Position numbers and translations under genes: made by a program
Origin: Treponema sp.
GTDB taxonomy: Bacteria; Spirochaetota; Spirochaetia; Treponematales; Treponemataceae
Direction: 5' to 3'
Assembly: GCA_017544745.1 (NCBI GenBank)
Contig: JAFYDO010000068.1
Coordinates: 1 to 5,002, forward strand
Length of the DNA stretch: 5,002 nt
The notes under the pieces: model-generated
What the model was told of the DNA's origin: nothing
The model's database searches: none
What the model saw: the letters and a program-made list of their open reading frames with translations, nothing else
Part shown: positions 1 to 5,002 of the stretch, piece after piece
Position numbering within the stretch: position 1 is the stretch's first letter
How the letters are laid out: every line of letters starts with the position of its first letter

Positions 1-1799
1 ACTTTTTCTGGCTGTGCAATTCCTGCCTCTGCGCGTTTCTTTGCCATCATCTTATTGATGATTACCTGCTGACCAACCTGCAGAATATTACTTGTAAGCC
101 AGTAAAGTAAAAGTCCAGACGGTGCGCTGTAGAAAATAAAGAAGAACATGAACGGCATACCATACATCATGAACTTCATAGTCTTTTCACTCTGACCTCC
201 AGGAGGATTAAGACTCTGACTAATCTTGCTGGAAAGAATCTGTGTTCCAACATAAATAATTGGCAAAAGTCTAAGCTGGTTTCCAAGAAGAGGAATATTA
301 AACTTAAAGGTGTAAACACTATCGCCTTCTGTCAAATCCGGAATCCACTTTGGAATAAATGAAGCTCCGCGGAATTCAAAATAATTATTAAACAGATTAT
401 ACATTGCAATAATTATAAGGAACTGGAACAGCATTGGCAGACAACCAGCGGCCGGATTATAACCTGCTTCCTGATAAAGCTTGCTTGTTTCCTGCTGCAT
501 CTTCTGCTGGTCACCTGCATACTTTTTCTGAATAGCCTGCATCTTTGGCTGAAGCTCCTGCATCTTAAGAGAGCTCATAGACTGCTTTTTAGAAATTGGG
601 AACAAAAGCACTTTCAAAATAATAGTCAGAACAATAATACAAATTCCCCAGTTAGAAATTACCTTGTGAATTGTTTCAAGACACCACTTAAGAATTGTTT
701 CAAGCCAGCTGAACAATCCACTTGTCTGAAGTGCTTCTGTAATTTTATAACCGCCAAAGTTCCAGGCGTTTTTATCAGGTGTATTATAAATCTTAAGGCT
801 CTTGTCTTCTCTAGGTCCAAAATACATATAGTAAGTATCCTGAATATCTGAACCTGCAGCCTTGCGTTCAAACATTGCCTGAGAATTTGCATAACCTGTG
901 CTGTCGGTCAAAGCAGAATAAGTTGGTGTTCCAAGAATAGAAGCATCTGTAGGAATTACAAGCTCCATAAAGTATTTACCTGCAATACCACCCCAGAGAA
1001 TTTCTTTGTCATATTTCTTTTCTACATTTGAACTGAGAATAACCTTCTTTGCTTTTTTTCCGTTGTAAGCAATAAACTGACGGTTTTCGTAACGGTTCTG
1101 CTTTTGATTAAAGCGAGGTCCAATCTGTGGAGAAGTTCTGAGTGTGTAGGCGGTTCCGTTAAAGTCCAGACCGCTTCCGTCGTTTGAATGAATCAGAACT
1201 TCAAGCTTGAACATATATTCGTTTTGCTTAAAAGAATATCTTTTTCCAAGAGTATAAGAATGAGACTTTCCTGCTGCATCCTTTACAGTAATGTTTTTCT
1301 TAAAAAGAATTGTATATGCGTCAGGTCTTTCATAAGAAAAAATCTCGTTGATTATTTTGTTTTCTACACCGCCAAATGCCAGAGCACAAGTTCTGTTTAT
1401 GTCGGTAATACCGTCCGAAAGCTCAACCAGATCCTGTGTTTCTTTATCGTTATGATCTGTAAGCTTATAGCTCAAAATATCGCCGCCCTTTGTTGTAAAT
1501 ACAACCTGAGCAACTCCAGTGTTGATTGTAATTTTTTCTTCTACAGCAGGAACTTCTTCGATCTGTTCAGCTTCTTCCTGAGCGTCTGCATCTTCTGCTT
1601 CGGCCTGGGCAATAAGCTGCTCGTCTTCTTCGCTGAACAAAGAATCTGTCTGAATTGAAGAATCTTCTGTTACAACTTCTACTGCTGCCTGTTCCTGAAC
1701 ATCTTTATTTTTTGTACCAAAAACTTTTGGAAGCAAAAAATAAGATCCTACTATTACCAGTGTCGAAAGGACAATGGCCCATATGGTATTCTTATCCAT
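1..1799 (-). CDS. yidC: Membrane protein insertase YidC, 3' end cut by window edge
   Basis: YidC/Oxa1/Alb3 insertase, which inserts and folds inner-membrane proteins alone or with SecYEG. I read 599 codons open from ATG at 1799 to the left edge with no stop; the final codon is split by the edge. TM1 is about residues 5-23, followed by an acidic linker (40-88) and a large extracytoplasmic beta domain to about 360. An amphipathic helix (about 363-380) precedes TM2 (384-400). Lys396 in TM2 aligns with the conserved groove arginine of E. coli YidC (R366). The charged cytoplasmic C1 hairpin spans 402-450, TM3 454-470, TM4 about 511-525, and the hydrophobic TM5-TM6 region 543-582, ending in a basic tail (KMMAKKRAE). 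The size and large second domain fit the Gram-negative/spirochaete type rather than the short Gram-positive SpoIIIJ type. Start support: AAGGAG with a 7-base spacer. It is the last visible gene of the rpmH cluster. Only a short C-terminal tail is probably missing. Confidence 0.97.
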   Translation of the reverse strand, partial: MDKNTIWAIVLSTLVIVGSYFLLPKVFGTKNKDVQEQAAVEVVTEDSSIQTDSLFSEEDEQLIAQAEAEDADAQEEAEQIEEVPAVEEKITINTGVAQVVFTTKGGDILSYKLTDHNDKETQDLVELSDGITDINRTCALAFGGVENKIINEIFSYERPDAYTILFKKNITVKDAAGKSHSYTLGKRYSFKQNEYMFKLEVLIHSNDGSGLDFNGTAYTLRTSPQIGPRFNQKQNRYENRQFIAYNGKKAKKVILSSNVEKKYDKEILWGGIAGKYFMELVIPTDASILGTPTYSALTDSTGYANSQAMFERKAAGSDIQDTYYMYFGPREDKSLKIYNTPDKNAWNFGGYKITEALQTSGLFSWLETILKWCLETIHKVISNWGICIIVLTIILKVLLFPISKKQSMSSLKMQELQPKMQAIQKKYAGDQQKMQQETSKLYQEAGYNPAAGCLPMLFQFLIIIAMYNLFNNYFEFRGASFIPKWIPDLTEGDSVYTFKFNIPLLGNQLRLLPIIYVGTQILSSKISQSLNPPGGQSEKTMKFMMYGMPFMFFFIFYSAPSGLLLYWLTSNILQVGQQVIINKMMAKKRAEAGIAQPEK

Positions 1800-1806
1800 T
1801 TAAAAT

Positions 1807-1812
1807 CTCCTT
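1807..1812 (-). promoter_or_regulatory. yidC ribosome binding site, overlapping the yidD stop
   Basis: On the minus strand the sequence AAGGAG lies 7 bases before the yidC ATG. Its two leading A bases are also the last two bases of the yidD TAA stop (1811-1813). Ribosomes ending yidD would therefore sit on the yidC initiation site, which suggests translational coupling. The site fixes the yidC start. Confidence 0.85.
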
Positions 1813-2044
1813 AAGGAACGGGGTCATACCCGCCCTCGTGAAAAGGATTGCATTTTAATATTCGACGAATGGCCAGCAATAGTCCTTTTCCGGGACCGTA
1901 TTTTTGGATTGCTTCCAATGCATACGCAGAACAGGTTGGCTTGAACCTGCAGGTAGGCGGAAACAAGGGTGAAATACATATTTGATAAGCACGAATTAAA
2001 AAACAGAAAAACTTAGTTAAAAATGTCTTTAACCATTTTATCAT
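1811..2044 (-). CDS. yidD: Membrane protein insertion efficiency factor YidD
   Basis: Small YidD-family protein (formerly the 'hemolysin'/DUF37 family), a membrane-associated factor that aids YidC-dependent insertion. With the ATG at 2044 it has 77 residues, matching the usual 70-85. Family landmarks are all present: an N-terminal hydrophobic, basic amphipathic helix (about 4-24), the [20 protein letters not shown] core (24-43), then a helix with LAIRRILKC (57-65), and the hallmark C-terminal [12 protein letters not shown] (66-77). Conserved cysteines are C32, C38 and C65. I chose the ATG that overlaps the rnpA stop (TAATG) because its N-terminus matches the family. An in-frame GTG at 2074 would add ten residues and overlap rnpA by 31 bases, with no better ribosome binding site. 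The nearest AGGA to the ATG is 14 bases away, so initiation probably depends on coupling to rnpA. It lies between rnpA and yidC, its standard position. Confidence 0.95.
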   Translation of the reverse strand: MIKWLKTFLTKFFCFLIRAYQICISPLFPPTCRFKPTCSAYALEAIQKYGPGKGLLLAIRRILKCNPFHEGGYDPVP

Positions 2045-2394
2045 TATTCTTTTAATAATCCTGCCTTTTGGCACAAACTTCGAAATTGTTCACATCGCGA
2101 GTGGAACGAATCATTTCCCGGATACACTAAGAACAACATATCATACCCGGTGTTCAGATGTGATTTAAAAAAACGATAGACTTCACGGCTGTATCTTTTT
2201 GATAAGTTCCTTTCGACAGCGTTACCGTAGCCGCGCATCAAAGGAAAACCAACCCGGTTCATTTCCAGATGATTTTCAAGGTAAAACAGCTTGGCACCTG
2301 GAATACTTATCTTTTTTCCTTCTTTGTACAGTTTTTTAAAATCTGCGGGATTTTTTATCCGTTCTTCCCGTTTAAAAAACCCCGTCTTTGTCAA
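2044..2394 (-). CDS. rnpA: Ribonuclease P protein component
   Basis: Basic protein subunit of RNase P. It binds the catalytic RNA (rnpB, not in this window) and the 5' leader of pre-tRNA, and helps 5' maturation. The product is 116 residues, normal for the family. The N-terminal segment [20 protein letters not shown] (7-26) is the typical opening, followed by the central strand (RVGF, 47-50). The conserved basic helix [18 protein letters not shown] (57-74) carries the RNR-type motif, here R62-N63-L64 with K66, R67 and R70. The start is TTG at 2394: no ATG or GTG fits upstream after the rpmH stop, and AAGGA sits 7 bases before it. Downstream starts would remove family residues. It begins 20 bases after rpmH and its TAA overlaps the yidD ATG. 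The odd point is Leu64 in place of the usual Arg/Lys of the RNR motif. Confidence 0.96.
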   Translation of the reverse strand: MTKTGFFKREERIKNPADFKKLYKEGKKISIPGAKLFYLENHLEMNRVGFPLMRGYGNAVERNLSKRYSREVYRFFKSHLNTGYDMLFLVYPGNDSFHSRCEQFRSLCQKAGLLKE

Positions 2395-2401
2395 AACTGC
2401 G

Positions 2402-2406
2402 TCCTT
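2402..2406 (-). promoter_or_regulatory. rnpA ribosome binding site supporting a TTG start
   Basis: The minus strand reads AAGGA within GGGAAGGAC, 7 bases before the TTG at 2394, inside the 20-base gap after rpmH. It is the main evidence that the rare TTG codon is the true rnpA start. Confidence 0.75.
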
Positions 2407-2414
2407 CCCTAAAA

Positions 2415-2570
2415 CTAGTATTTCTTGTGTTCGTCAGAAACTGAAAGTTTAGCGCGTCCCTTAGCTCTTCTTCTGGCAAGTACCTTGCGTCCGCCTTTAG
2501 TAGCCATGCGGGCTCTGAATCCGAATTTTCTATTGCGTTTTACTTTACTTGGTTGATATGTTCTTTTCAT
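2415..2570 (-). CDS. rpmH: 50S ribosomal protein L34 (bL34)
   Basis: Structural protein of the large ribosomal subunit, bound to 23S rRNA. The 51-residue product starts [18 protein letters not shown] and continues [20 protein letters not shown], an almost textbook L34 core of about 44 residues that is very rich in Arg and Lys. A short polar C-terminal tail (about 42-51, SVSDEHKKY at 43-51) extends past the minimal family length. The ATG at 2570 is preceded by AAAAGGAG (2577-2584) with a 6-base spacer, a strong ribosome binding site suited to a ribosomal protein. It is the first gene after the only sizeable intergenic gap, with its own promoter candidate upstream, and it leads the rnpA-yidD-yidC cluster. 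The gene ends in TAG. Confidence 0.98.
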   Translation of the reverse strand: MKRTYQPSKVKRNRKFGFRARMATKGGRKVLARRRAKGRAKLSVSDEHKKY

Positions 2571-2616
2571 AGAACGCTCCTTTTATATATAAAAAAATAA
2601 TTTTCAAAAAATCAGA

Positions 2617-2640
2617 CTATTTTTCCTCTAAAAAAAATAG
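2617..2640 (-). repeat. 8-base perfect inverted repeat in the rpmH leader
   Basis: CTATTTTT (2617-2624) and AAAAATAG (2633-2640) are perfect inverted copies around an 8-base loop. On the minus strand the stem begins at about the transcript start predicted from the upstream promoter candidate and is followed by GTCTGATTTTTTG. It could be a 5' stem-loop of the rpmH mRNA or a weak U-tailed terminator for the upstream DUF721 operon. The stem has one G-C pair only, so it is weak, and in such AT-rich DNA it may be chance. Confidence 0.35.
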
Positions 2641-2646
2641 TACTCA

Positions 2647-2676
2647 AATATATCATTATTTTTTGGACTTGGTCAA
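2647..2676 (-). promoter_or_regulatory. Candidate sigma70-type promoter for rpmH-rnpA-yidD-yidC
   Basis: On the minus strand TTGACC (2676-2671) and TATATT (2652-2647) are separated by 18 bases. Each differs from the TTGACA/TATAAT consensus by one or two positions. The pair lies just after the DUF721 stop (2688), in the only long non-coding gap, and points at rpmH. The start of transcription would fall near 2640, giving a leader of about 70 bases. This is inferred from sequence only. Confidence 0.6.
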
Positions 2677-2687
2677 CATGCTTTTGG

Positions 2688-3227
2688 CTAGTTCTCGCTT
2701 TTCATCATGCTGTCAAATTTGGCGCGGAGCTCCGGCGGAAGCTTTTGTGCATCATCAGAAGGCTTTTGAGGCATAACTTTTTCCATTTCTTCTTCGTTTT
2801 TTGCCATTCGCTCTTCCATTTCGGCCTGTGCTTTTTTAAGCGCATCCTCATAAACCCTTGTCTGATTTTCCTGACTACCCTTGAGCTTAAAGGCTATGCT
2901 GTTTATTTTAAGGTCCGGACTCTCCATTTTAAGGCCTTTAAGGATAAACTTTTCGTACAGCTTTATGTACTGTATCCAGCCCGAATGATCAGACTCCACA
3001 ATGAGCGTGCCGTTTTTAAGGTCTAAAACGCGGGTGTTAGAAGCAAGGCGTTCTCCAAGCGGAAATTTTTTATCACTAAGCTCGTCGTTTTCCGAGGTTT
3101 CGTTTACCGACTTTATACGCGATACCACTCTTTTCCATGCAGACGGAAGCTGGCCCTGTGCACTCTGCGAAAAAGCATTGCACATATCGAGTATGTCATT
3201 CATTTTTACAAATTCATTTTCCTTCAT
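2688..3227 (-). CDS. DUF721 / DciA-like protein (putative replicative helicase loader)
   Basis: Member of the DUF721 family, to which DciA belongs; DciA promotes DnaB helicase loading in bacteria without DnaC/DnaI. The call rests on position after recF and on a KH-like domain seen in the 179-residue product: an N-terminal helix (9-24), Trp31 in the LPSAWKRVV segment, then GERLASNTRVLDLKNGTLIV (58-77), SDHSGWIQYIKLYEKFIL (79-96) and the strand INSIAFKL (108-115). A polar insert (40-56) separates the two halves. After residue 118 a charged, probably helical tail (119-150) leads to a Pro-containing stretch and a last short helix (164-176). The start at 3227 has GGAG 6 bases upstream and overlaps recF by 14 bases. 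An ATG at 3203 lacks a ribosome binding site. The frame stays open upstream into recF, but that part is antisense-like shadow, not family sequence. The helicase-loading role is family inference and was not shown here. Confidence 0.85.
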   Translation of the reverse strand: MKENEFVKMNDILDMCNAFSQSAQGQLPSAWKRVVSRIKSVNETSENDELSDKKFPLGERLASNTRVLDLKNGTLIVESDHSGWIQYIKLYEKFILKGLKMESPDLKINSIAFKLKGSQENQTRVYEDALKKAQAEMEERMAKNEEEMEKVMPQKPSDDAQKLPPELRAKFDSMMKSEN

Positions 3228-4299
3228 GCCATTCTCCGTTTTGTATATTATAGATCTTTGTGGTCTCGTGCATATAGTGCTCGTAAGGTTCTCCCGGCAA
3301 AAAAGTACAGAAAAGCTGTTCGTATTCCGGCAGCATTGCGGTAAGCTTTGTTCTTTTGTCAGGGTCCAGTTCCAGAAGAACATCGTCCATAAGAAGCACA
3401 GGCTTAAGACCGGTGGCGCGGGTATAATAAAGAGATTGCGCAACTCTAAGGATAAGAGAAATAAGACGGCACTGTCCCGTAGAAGCAGTCTGTATAAAAA
3501 GAGAACCGTCTTTTACAAAATTAATTTTATCGCGGTGCGGCCCGGACATAGTTGTTTCTAAAATTTTATCCTGGTCCCGTCGTGAAAGTAAATGAGAAAT
3601 AGTATCCTGCGAAGCAGGCGAAAAATTTTTCCAGGAAGGGTCATAGTTTATTGTCACTCCGCCAATACCTGTAATCTGTTCAAAAAGATTTCCAAATATT
3701 TCGTTGAACATAAAAATGGCTTTTTTGCGTTTTTCCTGAACTATAATTCCGTACTGTGCAAGCTGGCTGTCGTAAACATCAAGCATTTCGTACTGTCTGT
3801 TTTTTAAAACCTGATTACGACTTTTTAATACCTTCTTGTAATTGCGTATATCATCTATGTAAGAAGAATCATAAAGTGTAAGCGACTGGTCTACAAAAAA
3901 GCGGCGGCATTCCGGCTCTCCTGTTGCAAACCTCATGTCATCGTGACAAAACAATATGCAGGGAACTGTATTTATAAGCTCCTTTCTATCCTGAATCTTT
4001 TTACCATCTTTTTCTATGCGCTTTTTTCCGTTTTCAAAAATTACAGATATTTTGTGAGCCGTGTCTTCATCATTTTTGTATAGTGCGTTTATGCTAAAAT
4101 TCTTTTCACCTTTTTTTACAATCTGAGAATCTGTATGAGTTCTAAAGCTCACTCCATAAGAAGTGTAATAAAGCGATTCAAGAATATTACTTTTGCCCTG
4201 CCCGTTCTGGCCAACAAAAAAAATTTCTTTGTTAGACAAGTCTAACGTGTCATTCTTTAAATTGCGAAAGTTATAAAATGTCTGATAGAGGAAAGGCAT
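3214..4299 (-). CDS. recF: DNA replication and repair ATPase RecF
   Basis: SMC-like ABC ATPase of the RecFOR pathway, which binds gapped DNA and helps load RecA during gap repair and fork recovery. The 361-residue product has the normal family length. The Walker A motif GQNGQGKS is at 30-37, and the conserved FCHDDMRFATGEPECRRFF region at 117-135. GPHRDKINF is at 253-261, the ABC signature STGQCR at 273-278, and Walker B PVLLMDD at 300-306 with the D-loop ELD at 310-312. The middle (about 140-205) is the helical arm. The signature has Gln-Cys where most RecF proteins have Gln-Gln. The start is ATG at 4299, one base after the dnaN stop, with GAAGGG five bases upstream inside dnaN, so expression is probably coupled to the clamp gene. 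Its end overlaps the DUF721 gene. Isoleucine codon use differs sharply from dnaN (12 of 27 are ATA). Confidence 0.98.
   Translation of the reverse strand: MPFLYQTFYNFRNLKNDTLDLSNKEIFFVGQNGQGKSNILESLYYTSYGVSFRTHTDSQIVKKGEKNFSINALYKNDEDTAHKISVIFENGKKRIEKDGKKIQDRKELINTVPCILFCHDDMRFATGEPECRRFFVDQSLTLYDSSYIDDIRNYKKVLKSRNQVLKNRQYEMLDVYDSQLAQYGIIVQEKRKKAIFMFNEIFGNLFEQITGIGGVTINYDPSWKNFSPASQDTISHLLSRRDQDKILETTMSGPHRDKINFVKDGSLFIQTASTGQCRLISLILRVAQSLYYTRATGLKPVLLMDDVLLELDPDKRTKLTAMLPEYEQLFCTFLPGEPYEHYMHETTKIYNIQNGEWHEGK
3234..3237 (-). promoter_or_regulatory. Ribosome binding site fixing the DUF721 gene start
   Basis: GGAG (in ACGGAGAA on the minus strand) lies 6 bases before the ATG at 3227 and within the last codons of recF. 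It favours this start over the ATG at 3203, which has no purine-rich site in the right place. Confidence 0.7.
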
Positions 4300-4300
4300 C

Positions 4301-5002
4301 CTAACCCTTCAAAGGCATTACAACGTGAATATAATCTGCTGCCGGTTCAGAACGAATGATAACAGCCTTTGTTACAATTCCTTCGTCCTCGCGGTTTTCG
4401 TCTACATTAAATTCTACTACAACATTTTCTGTATCGATTACCTTGAGTGGCTCTGTTACATAAACAAAGTTCATTGCAATTGTAATATTCTGTCCGTCAT
4501 AGCGGCATGGAATTTCTTCTTCTGCAGCACCACTGTCTGTTTCTGGAGAAATGAGTTTAAGAACACCAGGTGTTACCTTAAACAGAATTCTGAATACTTC
4601 CTTATCTGCCATGATAGTAATACGCTTAAGTGCCGATTCAAGATCACTTTTGTTAACCTGGAATTTAGTTGTAAGATTTTCAGGAATAACCTTCTTGTAA
4701 TTAGGGAAGCGGCCATCAATAAGTGTAGAAGAAAATTCAAAGCTTGCAAACTTAATAAAGATTGAATTATCTATAACTGCAATACTTACATTACCTTCGT
4801 CCGAAAGATTTTTAAGAACACAGGCAAGAATTTTTGTAGGAATATTTGCAGGCGCAAAATCTGGAACGTTAGTTGCTGTTTTAGAAATACAAGAAAGTCT
4901 GTTTCCGTTTGTTGCAACCATTGTAAGAGTATCGCCTTCTTTTTCAAAGTAAACACCAGTCATAAAGCTGCGGCTCTTAATATCCTTTACATCCTTGAAT
5001 AC
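4301..5002 (-). CDS. dnaN: DNA polymerase III beta subunit (sliding clamp), 5' part outside window
   Basis: Ring-shaped processivity clamp of the replicative polymerase, also a docking platform for repair proteins. The frame is open to the right edge, so the 233 residues present are the C-terminal two thirds of a protein usually about 365 long. The ATG at 4963 is internal: the 13 codons upstream of it continue the family sequence. Diagnostic stretches are MTGVYFEKEGDTLTMVATNGNRLS of domain II, DGRFPNYKKVIP, the domain III opening with LESALKRITIMADKE, and the C-terminal YIHVVMPLKG, close to the family's usual ending with VVMP. Codon use looks tuned for high expression, with only one ATA among 22 isoleucine codons. 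It ends in TAG, one base before the recF ATG. No dnaA is visible; it would be expected to the right. Confidence 0.98.
   Translation of the reverse strand, partial: VFKDVKDIKSRSFMTGVYFEKEGDTLTMVATNGNRLSCISKTATNVPDFAPANIPTKILACVLKNLSDEGNVSIAVIDNSIFIKFASFEFSSTLIDGRFPNYKKVIPENLTTKFQVNKSDLESALKRITIMADKEVFRILFKVTPGVLKLISPETDSGAAEEEIPCRYDGQNITIAMNFVYVTEPLKVIDTENVVVEFNVDENREDEGIVTKAVIIRSEPAADYIHVVMPLKG
4305..4310 (-). promoter_or_regulatory. recF ribosome binding site within the dnaN end
   Basis: The minus strand has GAAGGG five bases before the recF ATG. It lies within the last dnaN codons, so recF initiation should follow clamp translation closely. Confidence 0.7.

Noticed and set aside
1188..1658. 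Plus-strand open frame of 156 codons
   Set aside because: It is antisense to the well-supported yidC gene, has no convincing ribosome binding site, and its product is a Phe/Ser/Cys-rich sequence typical of a reverse-strand shadow.
1791..1799. TTATCCATT resembling a DnaA box
   Set aside because: It matches only 7 of 9 bases, is single, and is explained by the yidC start codons. No cluster of boxes was seen, so no origin is claimed.
2581..2607. Second promoter-like pair (TTGAAA and TATATA) close to rpmH
   Set aside because: The spacing is far too short for a sigma70 promoter, and the -10-like element abuts the ribosome binding site. It is better seen as AT-rich leader.
3228..3443. Upstream extension of the DUF721 frame to 3443
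   Set aside because: This stretch lies inside the conserved RecF Walker B and C-terminal region in another frame. The ribosome binding site and family similarity point to the ATG at 3227.
3001..3561. Plus-strand open frame of 186 codons
   Set aside because: It runs antisense across the end of recF and the start of the DUF721 gene, both clearly real. No family features are seen in it.
4301..4963. dnaN as a complete gene starting at ATG 4963
   Set aside because: The frame continues to the window edge, the upstream codons fit the clamp sequence, and a 220-residue protein would be far too short for a three-domain clamp.

Overview
The window is a compact housekeeping block from a low-GC bacterium, most likely a spirochaete of the Treponema group. 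All seven genes lie on the minus strand, so transcription runs from the right edge to the left. In that order they are dnaN (3' part only), recF, a DUF721/DciA-like gene, rpmH, rnpA, yidD and yidC (nearly complete, cut at its 3' end by the left edge). The genus-level call rests on the protein style (the RecF tail, a YidC with a large extracytoplasmic domain, the L34 tail) and on the dnaN-recF-DUF721 order. It is an inference, not a proof.

Right part (3214-5002) is the replication and repair segment. The beta sliding clamp gene is followed after one base by recF, whose ribosome binding site lies inside the dnaN end. The DUF721 gene (2688-3227) overlaps the recF end by 14 bases. This arrangement suggests one translationally coupled transcript started upstream of the window, probably from a dnaA/dnaN promoter.

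Middle (2571-2687) is the only real intergenic gap, 117 bases and very AT-rich. It holds a sigma70-type promoter candidate facing rpmH and a perfect 8-base inverted repeat at about the predicted transcript start.

Left part (1-2570) is the conserved rpmH-rnpA-yidD-yidC cluster: ribosomal protein L34, the RNase P protein, the small membrane-associated YidD factor and the YidC membrane insertase. Spacings are 20 bases, then a TAATG stop/start overlap, then a yidC ribosome binding site that includes the yidD stop codon. Together these genes serve ribosome assembly, tRNA 5' maturation and membrane protein insertion.

I found no mobile element, CRISPR array, RNA gene or defence-like system. This is essentially an ordinary core region. 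The points worth a second look are the joining of the two core clusters, the rpmH leader, the DUF721 protein's insert and tail, and a clear codon-use contrast between dnaN and recF.
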